Positions 7,775-15,223 of a DNA stretch of 24,602 bases are shown piece by piece. The position numbers and the translations under genes are program-made. A model generated the notes under the pieces. The model saw only the letters and a list, made by a program, of their open reading frames with translations. It did no database searches and had not been told where the DNA came from. The first letter of the stretch is position 1, and the number at the start of each line of letters is the position of its first letter. The stretch is from CAYLUN01 sp964386865 (lineage in GTDB: Bacteria; Verrucomicrobiota; Kiritimatiellia; RFP12; UBA1067): the NCBI GenBank assembly GCA_964386865.1, contig CAYLUN010000081.1:1-24602 (forward strand). The letters are read 5' to 3'.

Positions 7775-10700
7775 CTACCGCTCCGAGTCGCTCTCCAACG
7801 CACCGGCGTCGCGGCCGAGCCCAGCGGGTTTCGCGCCGCGCAAGTCGCGGCTCGCAGGCCCGTCGAACTCCCACGCGTAAAGCTCCTCAATGGTCGTGTC
7901 CGCGTCGGCCAGCGTGCCGCGCGCGAGCCGCAGAAACTCGAACGAGCCGTCCAGCCACCCGCCCTCAGGCGAGCCGCCCACGCACAGGTCGCCGCCGTTG
8001 GCGAGCGACGCCGGCCCCACACCCGCGCCCGCCGCGTCCGCCCGCCCGTCGACGTAAAGCGCCAGCGTCTTGGCCGCGCGGTCGGCCTCGGCGATCACAT
8101 GGTGCCAGTTCCCATCCGAGAGCAACGCCTTGGAGGTAAGTTCCGCCGTCGCGCCGCCCGCCCCCGCCACGCTGAACACGGCCCGTCCGCCCTTCAGCGT
8201 GAGCGCGAAGCCGCACGCCTTACGCTTGGACACGAGCACGCCATCGCCCGCCGCCTTGAACACGGCTTCGATTAGGAAGTTGCCCTCGCAGACCTCGGGG
8301 CTCCTGAGTGCGTCGCCCTCGAAGATGGCCGTTTCCGGTAGCGGATCCTGCCCGTGCTTGGGCCGCGTCGCCAACTGGGCTGTGAAAGGCTTGTCAATCG
8401 CCGCGTCCGCCAGCGTGGCGTAGCTCTTCTTGGCCGGGCTCAGCCTCAGCGCGCCCGGCGCAAAGTTCTCGAGCGGGCCTGCCACATAGTCCTCCAGCCC
8501 GACGTTCACCGCCGTCAGCGGATAGGTCGGCCGCGCGTGGTACTCGGTGCGCTCCGCGAGAAAGTCCTTCGCGTACCAGTGCTCGTCGAGGATCTGCGCG
8601 GGGTCGTTCCCGGCGGGATAGAAGTTCCACTCCGCGACCACGCCGAACAGGGCCCACGGCACAAAGGCGACCGCACCTCCATCGACCGCCGCTGAGCCGC
8701 TGCTGAGCCGGAAGTCACCATGCGCCGGATCGCGCAGCGGCGCCGCCGCGTCCATCGACCCCAGCCCTGCCGCCAGCGACTGCCGCTGTTTCAGCGCGGA
8801 CCGGAAGGCCTCAATATCGTCCAGCCAGCGACCCGAGGTCTCAAACACGCCCATCTGCGCGACCCCGCTGAACACGTTTCGGTCGTAGGCGTTGCTCGCG
8901 TAGTCGAACGACTCCTTCTGCGGCCCGGCGTCGCGCGCGTTGCCGTCGGCCTGCGTCTTGGCGGGGTCGGCGTGCCGGAACACCCGCTCACTCACGCCCT
9001 GCCAGACGTTGCCGAGGAACTTGTCGCGCCCCGCGTGCGGCGACTGGCGGCGCGAGCCCACCGTGAAGTTGTAGACCGTGTTATTGAAGAACACGTTCTG
9101 GAAGCTGTGGATTTCCTGAAACGCCGCGCAGTTCACAAGCGGGCTCGCGGGATCGTTGGAGAGGCCCCACGCGATGTTGTTGAACAGGTAGTTCTTAAAG
9201 CCGCCATCGAGGTAATACGCGTGGCCAAACCCCGGCGTGGCCATATTCACCGCGCGCTGACTCTCCCACTGACCGCGCGCGTCGAAGCTCAGGTTGTTGA
9301 AGATGTATACTGGCCCGTGCTGCCAGCTCTCAATGCCGCCGAAATCATTAGCGTTCTGCATCGTTTTCCACGCTTTGTTCTGGTGGATGAGCACGCGCAC
9401 GAGCGGAACGTCGCCGCGCATGCCGCTGCCTTTGCCGCCCACGACGTTGATCGCCTGCGCGCCGGACCGCTCGATCACATTGCCCGCCACATGCGCCCGA
9501 CGGGCGCCGTTGAGGCTGAACGCGCAGCCGCGCTCGTAGCGGGGGGCGCGGAACCCGACGTTCACCGCGCGGTTGCGGTAGAGGCGTATGTCGTCCAGAA
9601 CGCCGCACAGGTGCGAGAAGCCCCAGCCCGCGCCGTCCGTCAGGTGCGCCGCGCCGACGTCCACGTTTCGGAAAACGTTGTCTTCTATGGTGATGTCGCG
9701 AACGGGCGCCCCCTCTCCCACCGCGCCCATGCGGATGCCCATGACCACGTCTTCGAACGTGCAGTTCGCGATGCGCACGCCCTCTGCGCGGCCCCACAGG
9801 CGGACGCACGCGGGCGTGGCGTCCTCGCGGGAGCCCCACGGCTTCGAGCCGAAGTCCCACGCCACCACGTCCAGATTCCACGCCTGCGTCGTCCAGCGGA
9901 AATCCAGCCCGCTGATCTCCAGGTGGCGCACGTCCGCTCCGGCGATGAGGCTCGGCCACCGCCCGGCCTCAACGCGCGCCGCGTTCGGGTCGGCGCCGCC
10001 GGGCAGGCGCACGTAGAGCGTGCCGCCGTCACCCTTCTTGTCGAACCAGAACTCGCCGTCCGGGTCGTCCACGTACTGCGGCTTGTCCTCAAAATAGTAG
10101 CGCATGCCGCGGAAAATGACGGATGCGTTCCCGCCTCCCGTCCACTGCTCGAATTTGACCGCGCCGCTCGCGGGGTCGAAGTTGCCCACTTTGGAGGGAT
10201 ACGGCGTTCCCATGACCCAGCCGAACTCCGAATAGACGAGCGCGCCTTTAACGAAGTCGACGTCCAGCCCCTTCAGGTTCTTCGCGTCGTTCGCGCTGAA
10301 CCCATCCTTGCGCTGAAACGGGTGCGGGTCGTTCGTCCACGTGAACCACTGCGCCTTGTGGTCCTCTGGCTGGCTCGCCCAGTTCGGGTGCCGCGCCAGC
10401 GGCAGGCGCGTCGCCTCGCCAGCGGGGCCGGCCACCCACACCGTGCGCGGGGCGAAAGCCAGCTCGGCCTGCCACACCGAAGCGGGGTCGGGAATCGCGG
10501 GGTGCCTCGCGCCCTTCGTCCAGCCGCACACGCGTTCTGACCCGGCGAGCACGGCCGGCCCGACGCCCCACGCGGGGTCGCGCGTCAGCCGCAGCGGCGC
10601 GTCCGGGCGGCCTTGCGCCTTAACCTTGAGCTGCCCGCGATAGGTTGAGCCGCCCTTGAACACGTACGTGTCGCAGCCTGCGGCGGCGGCCGCCTTGCCC

Positions 10701-10960
10701 GTCGCGCTGGCGTCCCACGGGTGATGCTTCAACGGCGCCTCTTTCGACACGCCGTCGTTCGCGTCTGACCCATTTTCAAAGTCGATGTACCGCACGCTCG
10801 CGCCCGGCTGGAAGCGGAACGCCTGGGGCGTCCACTCAATGCTGCCGGTCTCCGTAACCCGAGCATAGTCCCGCTGCCAAACGAAGCGCGCCTCGCCCGC
10901 CAGCGCGCCGAAAGCCCCCAGAGCGACACCCGCCGCGCCGCACACCGTTTTCGTTATCAT
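7775..10960 (-). CDS. Exported right-handed beta-helix protein with C-terminal LamG/concanavalin-like domain
   Basis: About 1061 aa from the ATG at 10960; a TTG two codons upstream (10966) is also possible. A signal peptide (MITKTVCGAAGVALGAFGA, cleavage near ALA|GEA) is followed by a start typical of pectate-lyase-like beta-helix proteins: YIDFENGSDANDG near residue 58, the 'GSDxNDG, then P' motif. Residues about 340-640 hold repeated short strands with asparagine turns (IANCTFEDV, ITIEDNVFRNV, IRLYRNRAVNV, VLIHQNKAW, VYIFNNLSF, FLFNN-like rungs). Residues about 880-1020 (GNWHHVIAEAD, TLALYVDGRAD) form a LamG-like jelly roll that often binds sugars. It is probably a polysaccharide lyase or glycosidase acting outside the cytoplasm; the substrate is not readable. 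No Shine-Dalgarno precedes the start, while a TATGAT lies only a few bases upstream. Confidence 0.87.
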   Translation of the reverse strand: MITKTVCGAAGVALGAFGALAGEARFVWQRDYARVTETGSIEWTPQAFRFQPGASVRYIDFENGSDANDGVSKEAPLKHHPWDASATGKAAAAAGCDTYVFKGGSTYRGQLKVKAQGRPDAPLRLTRDPAWGVGPAVLAGSERVCGWTKGARHPAIPDPASVWQAELAFAPRTVWVAGPAGEATRLPLARHPNWASQPEDHKAQWFTWTNDPHPFQRKDGFSANDAKNLKGLDVDFVKGALVYSEFGWVMGTPYPSKVGNFDPASGAVKFEQWTGGGNASVIFRGMRYYFEDKPQYVDDPDGEFWFDKKGDGGTLYVRLPGGADPNAARVEAGRWPSLIAGADVRHLEISGLDFRWTTQAWNLDVVAWDFGSKPWGSREDATPACVRLWGRAEGVRIANCTFEDVVMGIRMGAVGEGAPVRDITIEDNVFRNVDVGAAHLTDGAGWGFSHLCGVLDDIRLYRNRAVNVGFRAPRYERGCAFSLNGARRAHVAGNVIERSGAQAINVVGGKGSGMRGDVPLVRVLIHQNKAWKTMQNANDFGGIESWQHGPVYIFNNLSFDARGQWESQRAVNMATPGFGHAYYLDGGFKNYLFNNIAWGLSNDPASPLVNCAAFQEIHSFQNVFFNNTVYNFTVGSRRQSPHAGRDKFLGNVWQGVSERVFRHADPAKTQADGNARDAGPQKESFDYASNAYDRNVFSGVAQMGVFETSGRWLDDIEAFRSALKQRQSLAAGLGSMDAAAPLRDPAHGDFRLSSGSAAVDGGAVAFVPWALFGVVAEWNFYPAGNDPAQILDEHWYAKDFLAERTEYHARPTYPLTAVNVGLEDYVAGPLENFAPGALRLSPAKKSYATLADAAIDKPFTAQLATRPKHGQDPLPETAIFEGDALRSPEVCEGNFLIEAVFKAAGDGVLVSKRKACGFALTLKGGRAVFSVAGAGGATAELTSKALLSDGNWHHVIAEADRAAKTLALYVDGRADAAGAGVGPASLANGGDLCVGGSPEGGWLDGSFEFLRLARGTLADADTTIEELYAWEFDGPASRDLRGAKPAGLGRDAGALESDSER

Positions 10961-11063
10961 GCCCAAATCATACTAAACCCGTCACCCACGAGCACTGACT
11001 TTGTTCTTGCGTCTTTGTTGATAGGGCTTTACGGTCGCAGATGAGATCGGCTATCGTTTAACC

Positions 11064-11318
11064 ATGAGGAAAGTACCGAAGAACGTGCCAAAACACCTGC
11101 CAGCGAACTTCCGACACGTTGTGGCAGGCGAGACCATACACGACGACGATGTTGTGACCGACACGAACAGAGTGCCGGTCGGACTGGTCGTTGGCGTTGG
11201 AAAACAATTCGCCACCGTTTTTAGTTTTGGCTCCCGCGAAACCTTCCGCATCCTGAAAGTGCTGCAGTCGGATGCCGTGACTTGCAATGGGTACACGTTC
11301 GTGGTTTGGCGTCAGTAG
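11064..11318 (+). CDS. Hypothetical protein, 84 aa, unknown
   Basis: MRKVPKNVPKHLPANFRHVV opens an 84-aa reading frame that I do not recognise. It has a basic N-terminus, then GETIHDDDVVTDTNRVPVGL and a short beta-rich C-terminus ending TFVVWRQ. No signal peptide, membrane segment or Shine-Dalgarno is visible. Base composition is clearly less GC-rich than the flanking genes, suggesting transferred or non-coding DNA. An 81-codon frame on the opposite strand covers much the same stretch, but it is threonine/serine-rich and less protein-like. A hairpin follows the stop. Coding status is uncertain. Confidence 0.4.
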   Translation: MRKVPKNVPKHLPANFRHVVAGETIHDDDVVTDTNRVPVGLVVGVGKQFATVFSFGSRETFRILKVLQSDAVTCNGYTFVVWRQ

Positions 11319-11340
11319 CCTCTGGCCGTGGAGGCAGAGG
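11319..11340 (+). terminator. Hairpin just after the 84-aa gene
   Basis: CCTCTG (11319-11324) pairs perfectly with CAGAGG (11335-11340) around a 10-nt loop, starting on the base after the stop codon. There is no T-run, so this is at best a weak or factor-dependent terminator. Confidence 0.3.
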
Positions 11341-11362
11341 CAAAGCCGCTCAACGAAGAGCC

Positions 11363-11484
11363 CCCGGGCGACCCGGGAGGGCGCGAACGTATTGCGCCGC
11401 TCAGCAGCCCCGGACTGCGGGCGCCTAGCGAAGACAGTCCTTTGCGGGGATCCGCACGCAGCGCGGCGCTTTCACAAAAGGACT
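11363..11484. other. Non-coding stretch dense in inverted repeats
   Basis: This lies in the 230-bp gap (11319-11548) upstream of the zeta-like module. CCCGGG occurs twice around a 3-nt loop (11363-11377). GCGCCGC (11394-11400) matches GCGGCGC (11463-11469). AGTCCTTT (11436-11443) matches AAAGGACT (11477-11484), and GCGG/CCGC pairs within the latter. The last two long-range pairings cross each other, so they would need a pseudoknot or be alternatives. No coding frame here looks real. It could be an RNA element, a regulatory region or the remnant of a small mobile element. Confidence 0.35.
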
Positions 11485-11548
11485 CAGTTTGCTATCGCGC
11501 GGCCCCTGATTCTGGTATTCTGCTTTCGTTTTGTGCCGGAGGAGTGCT

Positions 11549-11794
11549 ATGAAAAGTGATTCGCAGCTACAAGTGGGCGCGAGCGACGTTGAAGACGACG
11601 TCGCCCGGCTTGCGATGTTGGCCCGCAAGGCGACGCGCAAAGCGTCGCGCGCGGCCAACAAGGTCGGCTATTTCGTCGACCGTGCGGACGGCACCTGTGT
11701 CGTCAAGTCGCCCAAGAACACCGTAACAATCGAAGTCGAGACAACACCCGTCGATGTCAAAAAACACTACACCTTCGCCCGCTCAGCCCCTTAA
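11549..11794 (+). CDS. Small basic protein upstream of and overlapping the zeta-like kinase; candidate antitoxin
   Basis: 81 aa from the ATG at 11549, chosen because GGAGGAG (11538-11544) lies four bases upstream. Residues about 17-42 (DDVARLAMLARKATRKAS onward) are predicted as an alanine/arginine-rich helix, followed by a short beta region (GYFVDRADGTCVVKS, then TVTIEVET). It overlaps the downstream kinase gene by 41 bp, the close coupling typical of toxin-antitoxin pairs. Small proteins with a helix plus a short strand region are often found directly upstream of zeta-type kinases. I do not recognise a named family, so the antitoxin role is inferred from position and size. Confidence 0.75.
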   Translation: MKSDSQLQVGASDVEDDVARLAMLARKATRKASRAANKVGYFVDRADGTCVVKSPKNTVTIEVETTPVDVKKHYTFARSAP

Positions 11795-12527
11795 GCGGCT
11801 GCGCCTTTTCGCGGGCCCCTGCGGATCGGGAAAGTCCTCGATTTTCCGCGCGATCGCGGGGCAGCACAACGTCGGCGTGTATGTCAGCGCCGAAGAGCTG
11901 CAAGACGAGCTGGTGTCGCACCAGGGCCTGCTGCTGCGGCGCTTCCACTCGTCGTTGAACGGCGATGATTTGCGCGCGTTCTACGCCCGGCATCCCCTGC
12001 GCCTCTCCCTGGGGGACGGTTACGCATTCAGCGTCTCCGCGGACGGACGCGCGACCCTTTCAGAGACTGCCCCGTCTTCGCAGAGGATGGCCGACGCGGC
12101 GGCGCTTGTGGCCGATTACGTGCGGACGCGTCTGATCGAGGCGCCCGAAAGCCTGTCATGCGAGACGGAGCTTTCCCTTCCGTCCGAGCTCGAGCTGGTT
12201 CGGCTGGCCAAGGAGCGCGGCTACCTCGTCTACTTGTACTACATCTGCGTGGCGTCGCCCGCCATCAGCAAGCAGCGCGTCGCGATCCGGGTCAGGCATG
12301 GGGGGCACGCGGTTCCCGACGGCAAGATCGCCGAAAACTACGAGCGCTCGCTCGCCCTTCTGAGAGATAGCGTCGCGCTTTCTGATCGGGCCTACCTGTT
12401 CGACAACACCTACTCGGGCGCCGCCCTGAAGCTCGAGATCCGCCAGGCTTCGGACGTGACCGCGCACGAGACGCAGCTCCCCGCGTGGATCACCCGCAAC
12501 CTGCCTGCGCTTGTTCCGCGCACGTAA
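11754..12527 (+). CDS. Zeta-toxin-family P-loop kinase
   Basis: 257 aa. Walker A GPCGSGKS at 21-28 (K27), then the zeta-family hallmarks: SCETELS at 135-141 (compare FETTLS), RVRHGGHAVP at 179-188, ENYERSLALL at 194-203 and DNTYS at 217-221. Classical zeta/PezT kinases phosphorylate UDP-N-acetylglucosamine and so poison cell-wall synthesis; many single-domain relatives have unproven targets. The 'NADE'-like motif after the P-loop is replaced here by VSAEELQDEL (44-53), so substrate choice may differ. The ATG overlaps the upstream small gene by 41 bp and has no Shine-Dalgarno, implying translation coupled to that gene. It converges with the AEC transporter gene, 41 bp apart. Confidence 0.88.
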   Translation: MSKNTTPSPAQPLKRLRLFAGPCGSGKSSIFRAIAGQHNVGVYVSAEELQDELVSHQGLLLRRFHSSLNGDDLRAFYARHPLRLSLGDGYAFSVSADGRATLSETAPSSQRMADAAALVADYVRTRLIEAPESLSCETELSLPSELELVRLAKERGYLVYLYYICVASPAISKQRVAIRVRHGGHAVPDGKIAENYERSLALLRDSVALSDRAYLFDNTYSGAALKLEIRQASDVTAHETQLPAWITRNLPALVPRT

Positions 12528-12568
12528 GACGCTCGCGCAGAGCCGACACCTGGGCGGCCCTGCAGCCC

Positions 12569-13528
12569 CTACAGCGCGACGGCCAGCCAGAGCGGGATGG
12601 TAACCAGGCAGACCACATGCGTGACCAGGATGGCGGAGGCTGAGAAGTCCGCGTCGCCGCCGTAAGCCTCGGCCAGCGTGACGCTCGCCATTGCGGCGGG
12701 CATGACGGCGATCAGGGCTAGCACGCGGCGAACATCCAAGGGCAGCGGCAGCAGCGAGAGCACGCCGATGCAGATCGCCGGGATGACGACCAGCCGCAAC
12801 GCGCACGTGCCCGCCATCAGCGGCGTGACCAGCCTGCTGGGGTGCAGCATGGCGATGCGCGAGCCGCAGATCAAGGCGGAGGCGGGGATCGTTGCCCCGC
12901 CCGCCATGCGGCAGGTCTCCACCAGCGTTTTCAGGAACTCATCCGCGCCCGAACCGTCTGCGGGCACGACCCCGTGGCGCACGCAGGCCGCACGGACCGC
13001 CAGAATCGCGAAGGAGCCCATCAGCGCCAGCATCGGCACGCTCACCAGATTCTTGAGGAAGGCCCGGTCTAGCTTCTGACCCGTCAGCGCTTTGATGCCG
13101 AGCGTCCAGACGCACAGCTCCGAGCCGAGGCCGGAGAAGATGATCAGCGCAACCGACATCTCGCCCCACAGCGCCGCCGCCATCAGGATGGGCAAGAACG
13201 AGTAGTTGTTCATCAGGCAGATGAAGTGGTAGCAGCGCCGCGTGGCCTCCGTCTGCCGCTTGAGCAGCGGCAGCGTGACGAGCCCCACGAGCCAGCCGGT
13301 CGCCAGAATGAGCACCGTGCCGACCGGCATGATCCAGTTCTGCAGCAGCGTCTCCCACGTGAAGTTGCGCAGGATCGAGCTGACGATGAGGCTGGGGTAG
13401 AAGACGTTCAGCATCACCAGCGACAGCTGGCGGTTGAAGCCCGCGTCGATCCACTTTAGCCGGCTGAGCGCATATCCCGCCAGCGTCATCAGCACCAGCG
13501 GGAGCATCTTGATGAACAGGGTTAGCAT
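12569..13528 (-). CDS. AEC-family (auxin efflux carrier-like) transporter
   Basis: 319 aa, almost wholly hydrophobic, with about ten predicted transmembrane helices in two groups split by a polar segment (about 185-205), as in the Mem_trans/AEC family. Visible features include an N-terminal LPLVLMTLAGYALSR helix, MLNVFYPSLIVSS with the family's helix-breaking proline, NNYSFLPILMAAALWG in the middle and a C-terminal PAAMASVTLAEAYGGD segment. Bacterial members export or exchange organic acids such as malate or malonate; the substrate here is not readable. The gene starts three bases after the stop of the HydG-like gene, so the two form an operon, probably driven by the promoter at 15228-15256. 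Confidence 0.9.
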   Translation of the reverse strand: MLTLFIKMLPLVLMTLAGYALSRLKWIDAGFNRQLSLVMLNVFYPSLIVSSILRNFTWETLLQNWIMPVGTVLILATGWLVGLVTLPLLKRQTEATRRCYHFICLMNNYSFLPILMAAALWGEMSVALIIFSGLGSELCVWTLGIKALTGQKLDRAFLKNLVSVPMLALMGSFAILAVRAACVRHGVVPADGSGADEFLKTLVETCRMAGGATIPASALICGSRIAMLHPSRLVTPLMAGTCALRLVVIPAICIGVLSLLPLPLDVRRVLALIAVMPAAMASVTLAEAYGGDADFSASAILVTHVVCLVTIPLWLAVAL

Positions 13529-13531
13529 GGG

Positions 13532-15079
13532 TTAGAAGAAGAGGTCCCGCTCGCCCTTGCAGATGCGGTCGTAGTGCTCCTTGACCGTCTGGTAGAACTT
13601 GGGCAGGGTGGTTCGGATCTGCTCAAGCTCCGCGTTCAGCACAGGCTCGCAGAGCGCGCGCGTCTCTGGCGTGGCGAAGTCGTCGAGCCACTCGCGGAAG
13701 GTCAGCACGGCGTTGATCTTGCAGAACTTGCCCTCCTTGCCGGTCTTGAGGGCGTCCATGATGCAGCCGCCCGTGCGACCGCAGCGGTAGCCCGCCGTGC
13801 AGAAGGAGGTAATGATCCCCTCGCGGGCCAGTTTCGCGATCATCTGCTCCAGCGTGCGGGTGTCGGATAGCACAAACTGCTGGCGATCCTTCTCCTGGTG
13901 CTGCTCGCTCGCGAAGTCGCTGTAGCCCTTGATCGCAATGTTGCTGCTGGCGTCCATCTGCGTGATGCCGCAGCTCACGCAGGCGTCGCGCGACTCGGGG
14001 CGCTCGCGGCAGGTGACGATCATGCCGGTGTAGGGCACCGAGAGTCGGGTGATGACGACGATGCGCCGGAAGGTCTCGTCGTCGATCAGGTGCGGCGAGG
14101 TGGATGGCAGGTCGGTGCCGCTCGCGGGCTCGAGGCGCGGGAAGGATATCGTGTGCGGCCCGATGTTGAACTGCCGCTCCAGGTCGCGGGCGTGGCAGAC
14201 CGAGGCGAGCAGCTCGAACTTCCAGTCGTAGAGCCCGTAGAGGACGCCCATGCCCACATCGTCAACGCCCGCCTCGAGCGCGCGGTGGAAGGCGGTCGTG
14301 CGCCAGTCATAGTCGCCTTTGACCGTGTCGGCGGGGTGGAGCCGGGCATAGGTGGCCCGGTGGTAGGTCTCCTGAAACACCTGGAAGGTGCCGATGCCCA
14401 CCGTCTTCAGCACGCGCAGGTCTTCGATGGGCAGCGGCGCGGCGTTGACGTTCACGCGGCGGATGCCCACCTCCGCCCCGCGGGGCGACTTGACGATGTG
14501 TGAGTAGGCGGTGCGGATGGTCTCGGCGATGTACTCGGTGGAGGTGTCCGGATGCTCCCCGTAGACCGCGATGAGGCGCTTGTGTCCGATCTTGCCGGCG
14601 AGGACGCCGATCTCCTGCCTGACCTCGTCCATGGTGAGCATGCGGCGCTTCTGCTCCTCGTTTCCGCAGCGGAATCCGCAGTAGGCGCAGCGGTTGACGC
14701 AGAGGTTGCTCATGTAGAGCGGCGCGAACATCACGATTCGGTTGTCGTAGACCGCCTTCTTGATGGCAAGGGCCGTGTCGGCCATCTCCCGAAGCAGGTC
14801 GGGGTCCGAGACCTGAATCAGCGCAGCGGTCTCTTCTGGGAGCAGCGTCTCGATGGCGCGGGACTTCGCGAGGATCGCGCGGACGCGGGCCGGGTCATTG
14901 GCCGGAGCGCTCGCGGCGGCGGCCAGCGTCGCGACGATCGCGCCCTCGTCGACGTAGTGCCTGCCGCCTGGAAGATACCTGTCGATCTGCTCGCGGACGA
15001 CGAAGTTCTTGCGGTACTCAGCCGCGCTGGAGAAGCGTCGTATCGGGGGGCGGGCGGCGGTCTGCGTCTGCGTCTGCAT
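13532..15079 (-). CDS. HydG-like radical SAM tyrosine lyase, variant C-terminal cluster
   Basis: 515 aa from the ATG at 15079, which has an AGGAGA ribosome binding site; an upstream GTG frame is rejected. HydG cleaves tyrosine to make CO and cyanide for the [FeFe]-hydrogenase H-cluster. The radical SAM motif is intact (C127, C131, C134 in CVNRCAYC). GHKRLIAVYGEHP at 165-177 and VPYTGMIVTCRE at 348-359 are HydG-like, and the C-terminal extension rules out ThiH. Canonical HydG ends with CX2CX22C binding the auxiliary cluster. Here the aligned positions are C427, G430 and C453: the middle cysteine is glycine, with extra cysteines at 433 and 438. The usual SAM-contacting ISAGS-like segment is MDASS (375-379). 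It may be a diverged HydG or a related lyase with another role; no hydE, hydF or hydrogenase gene lies nearby. Confidence 0.88.
   Translation of the reverse strand: MQTQTQTAARPPIRRFSSAAEYRKNFVVREQIDRYLPGGRHYVDEGAIVATLAAAASAPANDPARVRAILAKSRAIETLLPEETAALIQVSDPDLLREMADTALAIKKAVYDNRIVMFAPLYMSNLCVNRCAYCGFRCGNEEQKRRMLTMDEVRQEIGVLAGKIGHKRLIAVYGEHPDTSTEYIAETIRTAYSHIVKSPRGAEVGIRRVNVNAAPLPIEDLRVLKTVGIGTFQVFQETYHRATYARLHPADTVKGDYDWRTTAFHRALEAGVDDVGMGVLYGLYDWKFELLASVCHARDLERQFNIGPHTISFPRLEPASGTDLPSTSPHLIDDETFRRIVVITRLSVPYTGMIVTCRERPESRDACVSCGITQMDASSNIAIKGYSDFASEQHQEKDRQQFVLSDTRTLEQMIAKLAREGIITSFCTAGYRCGRTGGCIMDALKTGKEGKFCKINAVLTFREWLDDFATPETRALCEPVLNAELEQIRTTLPKFYQTVKEHYDRICKGERDLFF
15061..15078. repeat. 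Hexanucleotide repeat at the start of the HydG-like gene
   Basis: Three 6-bp units (TCTGCG twice, then TCTGCA, on the plus strand) lie directly after and into the start codon, encoding a QTQTQT N-terminus. This is a short in-frame microsatellite with no obvious role; copy-number change would not shift the frame. Confidence 0.6.
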
Positions 15080-15094
15080 GGTTCTCTCCTCTTG

Positions 15095-15218
15095 TCTGCG
15101 GCGGCAGGCGAACCTTGGACTCGACCGGGCTTGAGCGTCGCCGGGCGGGCAGCACAGCAGGCGCCCGCAGCCAGGGACTCCAATTCCTTGGGTCAGAGCC
15201 TCGCTCCTCCGCCGCAGA
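15095..15218 (-). ncRNA. Structured leader of the HydG-like gene; candidate cis-regulatory RNA
   Basis: The transcript leader from the promoter at 15228-15256 would be about 140 nt. Its two ends pair perfectly over 10 bp: plus 15209-15218 (CCGCCGCAGA) with plus 15095-15104 (TCTGCGGCGG), enclosing 104 nt. The enclosed part holds a GCGGGC/GCCCGC hairpin with a 12-nt loop, plus short GAGCG/CGCTC and TTGGA/TCCAA pairings. The closing helix ends only a few bases before the AGGAG ribosome binding site, a riboswitch-like arrangement. It matches no riboswitch consensus I know (not SAM-I, SAH, TPP or cobalamin). High GC raises the chance of accidental pairing. Confidence 0.4.
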
Positions 15219-15223
15219 TGGGG

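Noticed and set aside
11051..11296. An 81-codon minus-strand frame opposite the 84-aa gene
   Set aside because: Ser/Thr-rich with no protein-like pattern and no ribosome binding site; the plus-strand frame is slightly more convincing, though also uncertain.
12528..12568. Intrinsic terminator between the convergent zeta-like and AEC genes
   Set aside because: No hairpin with a T-run in the 41-bp gap.
13532..15079. Annotation as ThiH (2-iminoacetate synthase)
   Set aside because: Too long, with a HydG-type cysteine-bearing C-terminal extension; no thiamine genes nearby.
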